Under the pieces are notes generated by a model. It made no database searches. It saw only the letters and a program-made list of their open reading frames with translations, and had not been told where the DNA came from. Below, one piece after another: positions 22,440 to 34,098 of a stretch of DNA of 64,000 nt (positions within the stretch are counted from its first letter, which is position 1; every line of letters starts with the position of its first letter). Source of the DNA: Sialis fuliginosa (lineage: Eukaryota; Arthropoda; Insecta; Megaloptera; Sialidae); NCBI GenBank assembly GCA_961205875.1, contig OY540815.1, forward strand, positions 620,001 through 684,000. The letters run 5' to 3'. The position numbers were made by a program, and so were the translations under genes.

Positions 22440-22950
22440 CTTTTTACTTCCATGGAAGTATTGTAATACCGTCAAAAAATCGTGTCCGAGATAAGAGCAG
22501 ATTTTGATTGTACTACCTTCAAAACTTAAAGAAAAGTTTATTACCGCATGGCAGCTGTGCGTGTGTCTAAAAAACGCACCGATTTATATTATTTTTGGGG
22601 AAAATATTTGTCTCGGTGAGTACTCCAGACCTATTGATTTTGGTGCTAATCGGATCACGAGTTTTGAAAATATTCAAAAATTTGTAACTTTTGCGAGTAT
22701 TATCTCACTAATTTTGATAAGACTTGATACATTTGCAGTTCAATTGAACCTAAGGTACATTGATTTTTTGTATGTGCCTAAATAGCTACTAAAGGGGTGA
22801 AAACCACCCTCAAAATTTGAATTTTAAAAACTAATCAATACGTCGCTAATTCATGTTGCCTTGGAAAACAATGCAACTAAATTCAAATTATCAAATTAAA
22901 TTTTCTATGAATGTGTATTATGTTTTTAACATTAGGACATTAGAAAACTA
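22440..22950 (+). repeat. Family L repeat copy
   Basis: Runs from the GGAAGTATTGTAATACCGTC block through CCGCATGGCAGCTGTGCGTG, GGTGAGTACTCCAGACC and GCGAGTATTATCTCACTAAT to AAGGGGTGAAAACCACCC. The open frame across 22504-22785 is matched by no family-specific protein motif, and the same repeat is frame-broken elsewhere. Confidence 0.75.
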
Positions 22951-22954
22951 ATAA

Positions 22955-23222
22955 TTTGCTAGCTTGCAAGCACTCTCAAATGAGAAATCAAACTTATATG
23001 ACAGTTCTCTTGGAGGGTGTTGAAGACTTTTTTCGCGCACATGTTGTAGGTAAATACCAACGGTATTAAAACAGTGGTGATATTATGAAAAAAAACTGTG
23101 TTACAATTAGTTGAAGTATCACTGCTCTAAATTCCATAGATACTAGTACATAATTAATACCTCATTTGAGAGTACTTGCAAGCTAGCAAATTTTGCGAGC
23201 TCCTTTATAATACCGGATATTA
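22955..23222. mobile_element. Family S short foldback, second copy
   Basis: Arms have TTGCTAGCTTGCAAGCACTC and the complement GTACTTGCAAGCTAGCAAAT, ending CTCCTTTATAATACCGGAT as in 17519-17808. Confidence 0.75.
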
Positions 23223-23298
23223 GAGTTTTATTTCTGACAAATCCTATTTAAATTTTTCATATATTAAAAATTATTTAAAAAGATATTAAACAACATAG

Positions 23299-23428
23299 AA
23301 GTTATCTATGGTTCTCCATATCGATATTAATATGTTTCCATTCAAATCATTTTCAGGAATTAAAAAAACAGGCACACAATATCAAAAATCTAATATCCTG
23401 CATTTCCGTAAAAATCAATTTATATTAG
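23299..23428. repeat. Direct repeat X, copy 1
   Basis: About 125 bp from GGTTCTCCATATCGATA through TTTCCATTCAAATCATTTTC and AATATCCTGCATTTCCG to AATCAATTTATATTA. It is repeated at 24657-24780 and carries an unoccupied version of the hAT site at 24266. Confidence 0.88.
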
Positions 23429-23430
23429 TA

Positions 23431-23963
23431 GTCCGAGAAGTGAGCGACAAAATATTGCAACTACTTTATAAAGGCTGATTTTTTGATTTTACGTCACATT
23501 TGTAGTAAGATACAGCCTGCCGTCTTTATTTTTGTAAAAAAAATCGATACACGTTGCAACTACTTTATAAAATCTGAAAATTTATTTGTAAGCAGTATAC
23601 TAATTGTAAGTAAGAACCCCTTTTATCATAGTCAGCCTACAAAATCTTACAACCGGGCACGTTAGCAGTGCGTTTAATTAACGAGTTTAACGCGCTGTTG
23701 ACGCGCCCGGTTGCAAGATTTTGAAGGCTGATTATGATAAAAGGGGTTCTTACTTATTGTTAGTATACTGCTTACAAATAAATTTTCAGATTTTATGAAG
23801 TAGTGTATCGATTTTTTACAAAAATAAAGTCACCCCCGCGCCAAACGCTAACGAAACTAGCTGACTGACGGCAGGCTGTATCTCTACACCACAAATGTGA
23901 CGTAATATCAGAAAATCAGCCTTTATAAAGTAGTTGTAATATTTTATCGCTCACCTCCCTGAC
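23431..23963. mobile_element. Family J foldback element
   Basis: Left arm GTCCGAGAAGTGAGCGACAA, then ATTGCAACTACTTTATAAAG; the right arm has the complement, ending CGCTCACCTCCCTGAC. Arms include CGTCACATTTGTAGT and ACAGCCTGCCGTC. The centre holds GTTAGCAGTGCGTTTAATTA. No clear target duplication. Confidence 0.8.
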
Positions 23964-23975
23964 TATTATCAATGG

Positions 23976-24250
23976 CAAGCTTGTCCAACCCGCGGCCCGC
24001 GAGGATAATTTAAAAAATAATAATAATAATAATTTTATAATAAATCTGCAATGAAATTAGCACGACTAAAAAAAGGTCTTCAGTTTTTATTTTTCTTAAT
24101 CTAATTTTATTTATTCAATAAAATTAGGAATTGAAATTGACGCGATCAAAAAAAAAAATGTCCTCAGTTTTATATTCTAGCCCGCGGCCCTTAGTAAATT
24201 GAGTTTTTTTACTATGCGGCCCAGAAAGTTCAAAAGGTTGGACACCTATG
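23976..24250. mobile_element. hAT-type MITE (GTCCAACC family)
   Basis: A 275-bp element starts CAAGCTTGTCCAACCCGCGG and ends GGTTGGACACCTATG. The 8-bp flanks ATCAATGG and ATCTATGG match in 7 of 8 positions. Confidence 0.85.
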
Positions 24251-24265
24251 ATCTATGGTTCTCCA

Positions 24266-24656
24266 CAGGGCTTCGAACCGGAACTGAACCGAAAACCGGA
24301 AAAACCGTTATTTTTTGCCGGAACGAAAACCGGAACAGAACCGAAATAAAAATATCGGTTTTTTCGGTTCAGTACATGTTAAAATACGCGCGTTAAAATG
24401 ATCTTATTTCCCACTTCAATTGTTCTTCGAACTATCATACAAGTACCATAAAATATTCTAAATTATGGTAGAAAATTTTTTTTTAATACAAATAATTTTT
24501 TTTTTAATTATTCACTCGGGGCTGAACCGAAAACCGAAAAAACCGGAAAAACCGTTATTTTTTGCCGGAACGAAAACCGGAACCGAACCGAAATATATTT
24601 TTTTACTCGAACCGGAACGAAAACTGCAACGAAAAAAATAACAGTTCGAAGCCCTG
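24266..24656. mobile_element. hAT-type MITE (GAACCGG family), perfect TSD
   Basis: A 391-bp element starts CAGGGCTTCGAACCGG and ends GTTCGAAGCCCTG, with the 8-bp duplication GTTCTCCA at 24258-24265 and 24657-24664. Dense GAACCG and AACCGGAA repeats lie below both ends. The unoccupied sequence is preserved in direct repeat X copy 1 near 23305. The second family member is at 34922-35257. Confidence 0.94.
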
Positions 24657-24780
24657 GTTCTCCATATCGATAATAATATGTTTCCATTCAAATCATTTTC
24701 AGGAATAAAAAAACAGGCACATAATATCACAATATCAAAAATTTAATATCCTGCATTTCCGTAAAAATCAATTTATATTA
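24657..24780. repeat. Direct repeat X, copy 2
   Basis: Collinear with 23305-23428, with small differences (an extra ATATCACA and one fewer A). It continues at its right into different sequence (ATGAATGCATTCC) from copy 1. Confidence 0.88.
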
Positions 24781-25560
24781 ATGAATGCATTCCACATATG
24801 CGCGGTTTTCCGATTAATATTACCCTCTATATATAATTGCACACTCGTATGCACTATAACGCAGAGGTTTATTGGTGAAATGACGAGGGGGGGGGTAGAG
24901 GGTAGTATAACAATGGAAACATTTCAGCGGCATATTGAGATCACCGCCGCTGCTACCAAACATCTTTAAAATCCTTTTATAGTCTATTGACGTTTTCACA
25001 AGTGAAACCATGCTTTCAGTATGCCGCTCTGACGTCATCGACTGACGCACGCGGTGTATGTATATATATGTATATTGCGTGTAAAACAAAGATAGCTATA
25101 TGTTTTTTACGTTAATTGAATTATACTATCACTGTTTCACATTAAGTTTGCTTTGTAGATCACAAAGACGGTTGTTTGACAAGGACAGCGTACGCGATAA
25201 ATGTTTTAATTATGATGCATTGTTTCTTACTAACGTAGTAGACAAGTGCCTAACAGAGTAATTTTTAATAGTGTTATTTCTGGCCAAGATCATGTATTGA
25301 ATTTGTGGAGTAATTGCGTACGTTGTATTTTTTTCTTTCTTATTGGTTGTATGTTTTGTCTCACGTGTGACAGAAATAGATCCCGTAACTGTTCACCTGA
25401 ATGAATTGGTCACTGATTCACTGATCAGTTGAATGATTGTTTTTTTTCGTGTCATTAGTTCGATTGCAACAGCTTTACTAATGCTCTATCGTCATGTATG
25501 TACATTTAAAAGTGTTTTTAAATATTTGAATAAATAGTAATTTTTTTGTTTTATTTATGA
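24781..25560. other. Unassigned interval, less AT-rich
   Basis: No repeat relatives in the window. The part 24880-25060 is relatively GC-rich (CGGCATATTGAGATCACCGC, GACGCACGCGG) and includes a perfect TGACGTCA at 25030-25037. I do not recognise a gene in either strand's frames. It could be old single-copy intron or a regulatory segment. Confidence 0.4.
25030..25037. promoter_or_regulatory. Perfect CRE-type octamer TGACGTCA
   Basis: The palindromic CREB/ATF site consensus occurs in a single-copy, less AT-rich part of the intron. An octamer can occur by chance in 64 kb, so function is only a possibility. Confidence 0.2.
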
Positions 25561-25592
25561 CTAGCGCATTGGATCCAGGCGCGTATACAGTA

Positions 25593-26218
25593 GGGTGTTT
25601 TTTTTTATTTGTTTTTTTCGGTCCCGTAGGTCTATGTTTTAGATTTTGAACAAAAGTTAATTGTCCTAAAATTTCAGACTCATAGATCGAACCTGTGGAC
25701 GACGCAAACCGAGTCTTTTTTCCTATTTGATTAGCATGGAAAAAATTACTTTTTTACTTACGCGTGAATATCTCGTTGAAAAATTTTTTTTTGAAAATTT
25801 CTCAAGGGAATATTTTGTAGAGAATTAAGTGCTCAATTCATAAATCCAATAAATTTTAAGAAATGTTTGTTTAAAAATTATCATAAAAATTAGATTTTAC
25901 TTTTTATGATAATGTTTAAATGAACATATCTTTAAAAATATTCGATCTATGAATTGAACACTTGGGATCTTTTTTGTAAGAAATTTAATTCTCTATGATA
26001 TTAATTAAAATAAATACATTTTTCAACGAGATATTCACTCATAAGTAAAAAAGTAAGTTTTCCCATGTTAATCAAATGGAAAAAAGACTCGGTTTGCACC
26101 GTTCACAGGTTTGATCTATGAGTCTGAAAATTTGGGACAATTAACTTTTGATTTAAAGCTAAAACATAGGCCTGCAGGACCGCAAAAATACAAATAAAAA
26201 AAATTTAAAAAAACACCC
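25593..26218. mobile_element. Family B foldback element, most complete copy
   Basis: Starts GGGTGTTTTTTTTTATTTG and ends AATTTAAAAAAACACCC, with TA on both sides (25591-25592 and 26219-26220). Inverted arms carry CGGTCCCGTAGGTCTATG, ACTCATAGATCGAACCTG and ATCTCGTTGAAAAA with complements. A short family V fragment (CTAGCGCATTGGATCC, 25562-25577) abuts on the left. It is non-coding. Confidence 0.88.
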
Positions 26219-26246
26219 TAGGGAATATATTAAAATATTAACAATA

Positions 26247-26989
26247 TACAGGTTGGTCCGATTTGGGATACAGATATTTTAAGAGCTGATTCTTTGGTTC
26301 ATTGTGAATGAAAAATTGTAAGGGAAGGTGGTGTCTATCTTCAACACCCTCTGAGCTACAGGATGTTTAAAAACTTCCTTCAGAGTAGTATTTACAAAAA
26401 AAAATTATCTCATAACTTCCAAAATAATGTAACTAGAGCAACCACAATGAGTTAGTTTCATAGGTAATTAACTAACGTATTTTTCAGTATTAGTGTTATT
26501 GCTAGCCGTGTTTCCAGTTCAGAGTTATTGCTCATCAAAGTTAAAAAATATGTTTATTTTTATGAAAATGACATTTTCCCCCAAAAGTACCTATATAATA
26601 TGTGGTATTTTTTTATCATTATTTTGGTGTATCATAATGTTACCTACAAATTCACCATACAAAGTTTGGACCTGGGTCTTACAGTTTTCAAGTTATAAAT
26701 TTATCTAAATAATCCCCAAAGTGACTATTTTGCTACCGACCCTATTAAATGAACAGTCATAATTTTTTGTTTGTTTATAATTACATAATTTTGTTGTTAA
26801 TGTTAATTTACATAATTTAAAACTAATTATGTAATTATAAACAAACAAAACATTATGACTGTTTCATTTAATAGGGTTGGTAGCAAAATAGTCACTTTGG
26901 GGATTATTTAAATAAATTTATAACTTGAAAACTGTAAGACTCAGGTCCAAACTTTGTATGGTGAATTTGTAGGTAACATTATGATATTT
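26247..26989. mobile_element. Family D foldback, right end lost
   Basis: Left arm TACAGGTTGGTCCGATTTGG; the central AATTACATAATTTTG loop and most of the right arm are present up to AGGTAACATTATGATAT. The outer right arm is replaced by family V sequence. Confidence 0.82.
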
Positions 26990-26999
26990 TTTCATTTTT

Positions 27000-27245
27000 T
27001 GATTTTCATACAAATTATAAGACGAGGCCTGGTATTTCCTGGGAGTTTGAAAATATAATTTTACATGATTTTCTCAGAACGAATTTTATTCCGTTTTTCA
27101 CTAATGGAAGTCGGAAAAAAACAATTCGTGGCGAACCGTGTGTTGTGGGCATGTTGGGTGAGCATATTGAATATTTTTGGTCACTATGATTATATGGATA
27201 TTAACCCGGGTAACACCGGGTCCAATGCGCTAGTACTAAATAATA
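27000..27245 (+). repeat. Family V repeat copy
   Basis: Shares GATTTTCATACAAATT, TTATTCCG and TTTTTCACTAATGG, CGGAAAAAAACAATTCG, GTTGTGGGCATG and CCCGGGTAACACCGGGTCC with the other copies. It ends AATGCGCTAGTACTAAA. Confidence 0.75.
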
Positions 27246-27849
27246 ATAAATAAACTGAATTAAAATTACATTAGATAGAAACAGATATCGTACAAAAAAT
27301 TGCAAAATTACACAAATCAAAATTACCCACTGATTACTTCCTTGAGTATTTAATTTAAAAATGACAGAGGTGGAAAATTAGATTATTTTTCTTATATAAT
27401 CAAAACAAGGAAATACTAGATTAATCTATAATACTATGTATGTATATAAACTATGACGCACTATAAATATTTTTGTTTATTAAAATCTAATTACAGTTTA
27501 AAAGCAAGTCACTATGTCACTATCCAATTAATTAATACAAGAACAATACTAATATTTTTACCAATTCTATTTTTATGTTTAGCCAATTAAAATAATGTAT
27601 TGAAATTATGTACCGTTCATAAAATAATTTAGAAATATGCTGGGCATATGTTTTTAATATCTCAATAAAAGTTTAATTTTTCTAATAAAGTTTCATTATG
27701 TACGTCAGAGATAAAAATAAAATTGTGAAATAGAAATTCATTCGTTCTTATTGTCAGACTACTTTAATAAGAATAGTAGGTACATATAGGGGAAAGTATG
27801 GTATATTGGACCACTCGCTAAATTATATCTTGAAAAGTAGTTTTCTGAT
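27246..27849. other. AT-rich interval without gene
   Basis: Nothing recognised apart from the phrase GGGGAAAGTATGGTATATTGG near 27790. Confidence 0.4.
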
Positions 27850-28800
27850 TTCTTAAATGACAGAACTGGTCAGTAAAATCAGTAAAAGTCAGTTTTTTGT
27901 AACCCGGTCAGTTAAAGTCAGTTTTTTGGAAAAATGGTCAGTTTTTTGGGTTTGGCCAAAGTTTTCACATCGGAGCCCTATTTATCGTGAAAAAACTCAC
28001 TATTTGTTTTCAAAACGACACAATTATCGTAAAAAATATATTCAAATTATAAATAATGTTCTATTTTGTTTACTTATTTGTATTGTTTATTATCAACTTT
28101 TAATTACGAATGTATATATACGTGAACATATAAACTACATAATGGTCACGTTCACGACTGACCAAAAACAGTGAACTACAAGCTTTGATTGGTTGATTCA
28201 TGGAATATCTGGTGGAATGTACCAAAAATTTAAAGAATGTCAGTTTTTAAGCGTGTAAGGAAGTGAGAAAGAAGTAACCATAAAGAGATAGAAACTAGTG
28301 TTCTGGCAGAAACGCTCAACATGAAGTGAACATAAAAGTTCTTTGGTTAGCTTGGTTACTAGTTTCTATCTCGTTCTAGTTACTTCTGTCGCACTTCCTT
28401 ACACGCTTAAAAAATGACATTCTTTTAATTTCTGGTACATTCCACCAGAAATTCCATGAGTCAACCAATCACACCCCGTTGTTCCGTTTTTTGGTCAGAC
28501 TTGAACGCTCCCAATCTCACGCATGCACTGGATATGCCAAGTTCGGTGAGAAAAATTAACAAAAATTAATTGTAATGTTTGTTACCTTTGTTATGAACAT
28601 AATAAAAAGGTGATAAGGGTTGGCTATTGGGATGGTGGAGGCCAATAATTATAAAAGTATTTTTTTAATATTATACATAACACCTACATTTTTAACTTGG
28701 TTCAGATAGTCAGTGAAAGTCAGTATTTTAAGATTTCTGTGTCATTAAAATCAGTATTTTTGAACACTGAACTTGTTTCGACCCCTGATATTGGCTATAT
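27850..28800. mobile_element. Repeat with CAGTAAAAGTCAG ends around a foldback
   Basis: The left part repeats GGTCAGT, AAAGTCAGTTTTTT and the right part repeats GTCAGTGAAAGTCAG and TCAGTATTTTTGAACACTG, ending GTTTCGACCCCTGA. This looks like one element whose subterminal motifs are the GTCAGT words, with a foldback insert at 28176-28480. Exact ends and target duplication were not found. Confidence 0.5.
28176..28480. mobile_element. Foldback segment (arms ~125 bp)
   Basis: Left arm GATTGGTTGATTCATGGAAT, CTGGTGGAATGTACCA, AAGCGTGTAAGGAAGTG; the right arm has the complements CACTTCCTTACACGCTT, TGGTACATTCCACCAG and ATGAGTCAACCAATC. The centre is GGCAGAAACGCTCAACATG. Confidence 0.75.
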
Positions 28801-29219
28801 TGTTTTCCTTGACAAGTTGAATGTTAGTATTTAGTTCCCGCAAATGTAAATAAGTGAATTTTGATGTAATTTTGAGTTATTCGTGCTAAGGTAATAGTTA
28901 GTACAAAGGTAAGCATACACCGTTTTTAATGTATAGTTTGCAATAGCAATTTATTAACAATTAACTGCCATGGATTGATTGACAGCTTTGATAGGTTATG
29001 TTTTTGTTAGATTTTTTCTCACTTTTCACACTGTTGGTTAAAATGGACCGCACGTAGTTGCCATAACTGGAATCATGAAACTTGTACCAATAATCCTGAC
29101 ACATGTGATGATTGTCTTTCTTAAATAATTTATATGAAATAATGTAACGAGACTGATTTTTTAGTTTTTTGTTTTAATACTTATGATAAATAATTGTTTG
29201 ATTGCATGTAATTCATAAA
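28801..29219. other. AT-rich interval without gene
   Basis: Nothing recognised. Confidence 0.4.
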
Positions 29220-29221
29220 TA

Positions 29222-30399
29222 TACAGGGTGATTCAGTGCTGTCGTGCCAAACTTGAACAGTAAATTAAGAGAAATATTTTAAGCAAAAAACATTATATGA
29301 ACATGTGTCCGGAAATTTTTTGTAAGGGGGCTACAGCCCTCCAAAGATTTTATTAAAAATTAGTTTTTATTTAATATCTGGAGACCCCATTGTGCTACAG
29401 TTATGATACAGGGTTTAGTATTAATAAGTGTTATCGATTTCCAGTATTGAACAATTATAATTTAGATCAGGGCTGTATGGGGCCAGTGGGCCCATCGATT
29501 TTTATCTAGTATTTTTTTTGTTCTTTAATTTTTTCCTAAATTAGACACTTGAATAAGATTGTATGGCACAAAATACACAAAAATATACTTTGCTCATTTA
29601 TCATAGGATAAACCGTTTACGAGAAATATGGATGCAAAAGAAATGATGCAGAATTTTACTTAATACGGATGCTTCAAATTAAACAAAATAAATCTATATT
29701 CCTGTTCTTTGATTAAAGGTAAGAAAAAAGTTCATGTACATATATCACCTAATACGTGTCCTCTTAGACCTATAGCCAGTTCTATTAATGTTGCAAGTAT
29801 TTTACTAACATAACTAGAAAGCTATACTTAAAATGGCTTTTTGTTGGTAAGGATGTATTTTTGGAGGTATATTTTTTATTATTTATTTGTCTTATTTTTT
29901 ATCATAGAACAAGAATATGAAAATATTTTTTGTAATTTGAAGCATCCGTATTAAGTAAAATTCAGCATCCTTTCTTTTGCATCCATATTTCTCGAAAACG
30001 GTTTATCCTATGATAAATGAGCAAAGTATATTTTTGTGTATTTTGTGCCATACAATCTTATTCAAATGTCTAACACAAGAAAAAATTAAAGAACAAAAAA
30101 ATATTAGATAAAAATCGATGGGCCTACTGGCCTCATACAGCCCTGGTCTAAATTATAATTGGTTAATACTGGAAATCAATAATACTTATTAATACTAAAC
30201 CCTGTATCAAATTTCATAACTTTAGCATAATGGGTTCTCCAGATATTAAATAAAAACTAATTTTGAATAAAATTTTTGGAGGGCTGTAGCCCCCTCATGA
30301 CAAATTTCCGGACACATGTTTGTATAAAGTTTTTTGCTTAGAATATTTTTCTCAATTTACTGTTCAAGTTTGGCACGACAGTGCTGAATCACCCTGTAT
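29222..30399. mobile_element. Family E foldback element (TA target)
   Basis: A 1.18-kb element starts CAGGGTGATTCAGTGCTGTC and ends GACAGTGCTGAATCACCCTG, with TA on both sides. Arms of about 460 bp carry CCAAACTTGAACAGTAAATT, GGGGGCTACAGCCCTCC, GGGCCAGTGGGCCCATCGAT and TATGATAAATGAGC-type blocks, with complements on the other side. A broken second copy is at 53395-54518. Confidence 0.9.
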
Positions 30400-30876
30400 A
30401 TTGTTTTGTTACAGGTATATTTTAGTTAATATTCTATTAAAGTCCAAATTAGCAACCCCGTGGTCCAATTTCACTACCGGTCTCACCTTTTGTTGATTTT
30501 TGTGGAGTTTATGATAATTATGTTGATTAATACTTAATAAAAACAAAATCTATAAACTGCTGTTTCATTTCATAAAAAAATTATTTATCTAAACCTAAAA
30601 CTAGTATATTAAATATCTTAATTTTAAAAAATGGCCCAAATTAACAGACTTTCCCCCACGTATATTATATTTTTGAACGTATGTTAATGACATAGAATAT
30701 TATAAAATGATTAAAATTGTTTTTTAATTAAAGTATCAATAAGTTTGACATGTTAACAAAACTAAATCAATTCTGAAAATGAGTATGGATTGAATTAATA
30801 TTAATAACTACGAGTACTTGCAAAAACGATTTCTAAAATTATACTTTCATTAATAAGTAAGAAAATATAGAATAAC
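30400..30876. other. AT-rich interval without gene
   Basis: Nothing recognised. Confidence 0.4.
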
Positions 30877-31010
30877 TAGCAGACCCGTCCCGGCTTCGTA
30901 CGGGAGTTAATATATCACCCACTGTTACGTTTGGAGGGTTGTAATTGTTGTTTTAGCTGACCCGGCAAACGTTATTCCACCGGGCATGAAAGTTTCTATT
31001 CATTTATCTA
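30877..31010. repeat. CTAGC-GACCCG insect repeat ends
   Basis: Two tandem starts: ACTAGCAGACCCGTCCCGG at 30876 and TTAGCTGACCCGGCAAACG at 30954, separated by the CAACCCTCC/GTTACG block also seen in 20.1-20.4 kb. From memory, these words head very common insect repeats that end in ATTTATAATATTAGTA. Class undecided. Confidence 0.5.
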
Positions 31011-31053
31011 AAAATATAACATTATTTTGTGTTTGAAATAAGTACTTAAGGCA

Positions 31054-31200
31054 GCGTTTCTCAACCTTTTAGTATTTGCGACCCAATTTTCAATCACAAA
31101 TCTCATCGCCCCCCCCCCATACATTAATTTTCATTGAAGTCGTGTTGTAATTGTAATATAAGTTTCTATTTAATTTAATTGTATTTTCTGTCGAAAAATT
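31054..31200. mobile_element. hAT 5' end of SPIN/Charlie type
   Basis: CAGCGTTTCTCAACCTTTT followed by TTTGCGACCC is close to the CAGCGGTTCTCAACC..GCGACCC termini of SPIN- and Charlie-type hAT elements (recalled, not searched). A poly-C tract follows, and the rest of the element is not visible. Confidence 0.65.
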
Positions 31201-31210
31201 TTACTATATA

Positions 31211-31997
31211 AGACAGGCTCAAGTAGTCCGGTTTGTGATACAGATATTTTAAGAGTTGATTCCTTGGCACATTGTGAGTAAAAAATTGTACGGGAAGGTG
31301 GGGTCTATCTTCAACACCCTCTGAGCTACAGGTGTTTAAAAACTTCCTTCAGAGTAGTATTTACAAACAAAGATTATCTCATAACTTCCAAAGTAACGTA
31401 ACTAGAGCACCCACAATGAGCTAGTTTCATTTGTTTTAAAATTATGTAAATTACCATTAACAGTAAAAATATGTAATTATAAACAAAAAATTGTATGACT
31501 GTTTGATAGGGTAAGTAGCAAAATAGTCACTTTAGGGATTATTTAGATAAATTTATAACTAGAAAACTGTCCAAACTTTGTATAGTGAATTTGTAGGTAA
31601 CATTATAACACACCGAAATAATGATAAAAAAATATCACATACGTATTATAGGTCTATACTTTTGGAAAAAAAATGTCATTTTCCTAAAAAAATTCAAAAA
31701 AATAAACAATTTTTTGACTTTGATGAACTGAAAACACGGCTAGCAATAACAATAATACTGAAAAATACGTTAGTTGATTATCTATGAAACTGATTCATTG
31801 TGGTTGCTCTAGTTACATTACTTTGGAAGTTATGAGATAATCTTTGTTTGTAAATACTACTCTGAAGGAAGTTTTTAAACACCTGTAGCTCAGAGGGTGT
31901 TGAAGATAGACCCCACCTTTCCGTACAATTTTTTACTCACAATGAGCCAAGGAATCAGCTCTTAAAATATATGTATCCCAAACCGGACCACTCTGTA
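31211..31997. mobile_element. Family D foldback copy
   Basis: Arms GGTCCGGTTTG-like start, AAGGTGGGGTCTATCTTCAA and ACACCCTCTGAGCTAC on the left, complements on the right ending CCAAACCGGACCACTCTGTA. The central loop is ATTATGTAAATTACCATTAA. Confidence 0.85.
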
Positions 31998-31999
31998 TA

Positions 32000-32444
32000 T
32001 ATGAACACCAAATCCAGTGAGTCTGCGAGCCACAATAGATGAAAAATTACAATTAAGAATTTGTTTTATACGTAAAAAAATACCTACGTTGAGAAAATAA
32101 ACAATTATATAGGTATATTTTTATCTATTATTCGGTGACGTACCTACTCAATTAGAGTATGAAAAGTACCGATTTCACTGATAGAATATCAACTTTGCTT
32201 TCGTAATAAAAAACGTGAACCTTGTATGTATAGGAACTGCGTGCATTTGTCCATTATCTTTATGATACATATATGCATATGTAAATGTGTAAGTATGTAT
32301 ATGTGTACTTGTGGTTTTATGTCTATAATTGATAAAATAATAATAATATTGTTGACGTGAGTTGTTTGTATTTTAAACTGAAGATGAATAATAATAACGT
32401 ATACGTTTGACGTATTAGTGAAAGTACATATGTTGGAGACATTT
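32000..32444. other. Interval without gene, TATG-rich
   Basis: Contains a degenerate ATACATATATGCATATG / TATGTATATGTG tract at 32265-32305. The start (CTGCGAGCCACAATAG, ~32027) resembles a hAT 3' subterminal part but is too short to call. Confidence 0.4.
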
Positions 32445-33240
32445 TGCTTCCTCGCAATATCGAAGATACGAGAAGCTATGTGATCGTTTCAGATTGAGAC
32501 AAAAAAAATGTTCTCCGATTTCAAAATTTTAAATTGATTTATCCGTTTCACGTCAAGACAAACACTTTTCGTTCTGTGTCTGTCTGTTTGTCCGTCCGTC
32601 CGTCTGTCTCCTGAATCCTTGTCACACGCATAACTCATGAACCACTGAACCGATATTATTGAAACTCGATTTGGTTTGGTTTGGTTTGAGGACGGTCCCA
32701 TTTCAAAATCATCAAAATCGTGTGTAAGGGGAAGGGGTGACACCCCAAAATATTTCTTTTTTCAAGATATCTCAAGAACGACAGATCTTACGAGAAAATT
32801 TTATAGAATATTTTTTGTAGAGCATTAAATTTCCTATAATATGGGTCTACAACGTTTATTGTAAAATATTCCCTTACAAAGATTTATCTCAATTTATTTT
32901 AAAAATTCGTGTTTTGTTTTTCTAAATTGATATTTGATTGGATATATTAAATGTCATTTTGACGTTTTAAATGTCATTTTGGCGTTTTAATTGTCACTTT
33001 GACGTTTTAAATGTCATTTTGACATTTGCATAAAAGATTTAGATCGAAATTGTCAAAAAATTAAAAATATATGAAAAAATATTCAGGTGCGTTTTAAGAA
33101 AAATTTCGAACTAAGATTTTTTAGTAAAATTTGTATAAAAATTAAATGGTTAACCAATGCCCGGCAATTTATCTGAACACTATCGGTTTTAGTGAATTTA
33201 GCACCAGGAAGCACTGTACATTTACTTGGCAGATGTTTTT
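32445..33240 (+). mobile_element. Family A element, near-complete
   Basis: Starts GCTTCCTCGCAATATCGAAG and ends GGAAGCACTGTACATTTAC then TTGGCAGATGTTTTT. Contains the GTCTGTTTGTCCGTCC tract, CACACGCATAACTCATGAACC and about four units of a 20-bp AAATGTCATTTTGACGTTTT minisatellite at 32947-33028. No transposase or reverse transcriptase is encoded, and ends do not show a target duplication. Confidence 0.88.
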
Positions 33241-33870
33241 ATATATTAAAAATGATTTAAAAAGATAATAAAGAACATGGAAGGAAGTCATGTATAATTT
33301 TTTATACCGATATTTTAACTTTGTAATATGAAAATAGAAGTAAACCATCTAGGTACTAAAATATTTCAAGTGTGTTCGTTCAAAGGTACCTACGATATGA
33401 TATGTCAAAGATAATTGTTAATTAAAAACCAAGGTACATGATTTAATTGTACATTTGTTACGAAATCTATAATTTACGGTTAAACGAGAATAAACAATAC
33501 TTCTCCTATGTTATCGTTGCTTTATAACAGTAATAGTAAATTTATTACATTTCAAATGTGATAATATTTATGAAATAAATCACTGTTTTATATACTTAAT
33601 ATTGATGAAGTTGTTCATAAAGATTTTTATTCTATACTTTGAATTTTCGAGGTAATTAAATAGACATGATATTTTTTATTTTGATCTAAATATTTATACA
33701 TATTTAATTTATTTATACTAACAATAAGTATGTAATATACCTATAAGTCTGTAGGATAGAATCAGTATAGGTACAAGAAAAATAGTTTCACATAATCCAT
33801 TTTAATATTTTTTTATTTACATATTTATTGCCATTTTTGTCAATACAGCCAGTAAGTTATATTTATCTAA
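33241..33870. other. AT-rich interval without gene
   Basis: Begins with AATGATTTAAAAAGATAATA and AAGAACATGGAAG, a family L tail also near 18390. The rest is unassigned. Confidence 0.45.
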
Positions 33871-34098
33871 TATAGATTCTACTCCACACCTGACTAGGAT
33901 TACTTGAAGGAAAGGGAATTGCCTTGGGGCGATCAAGGTTGGCGACATTCACGAGGCCCGGTGATGACGGGGAATTCACTATGTTTAATTTTAGGCTCTG
34001 AAATAATTGATGATTAGTTATTTACACATTATCAAAAGGTGATATCTTTCAGTTACCCTTTGATATTACAATTTTTGCTGTCTTATTCTTACTGGCTG
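33871..34098 (-). mobile_element. Probable 3' tail of the LINE fragment
   Basis: This segment follows the LINE reading frame on the minus strand and is clearly less AT-rich than the sequence beyond it (CTCGTGAATGTCGCCAACC, CAAGGCAATTCCC in minus orientation). It is most simply the 3' untranslated part of the same retrotransposon. The poly-A or simple-repeat end was not resolved. Confidence 0.5.

Noticed and set aside
22504..22785. A 93-codon frame in family L
   Set aside because: The other copies of family L carry stops and frameshifts in the aligned region, and the sequence has no domain features.
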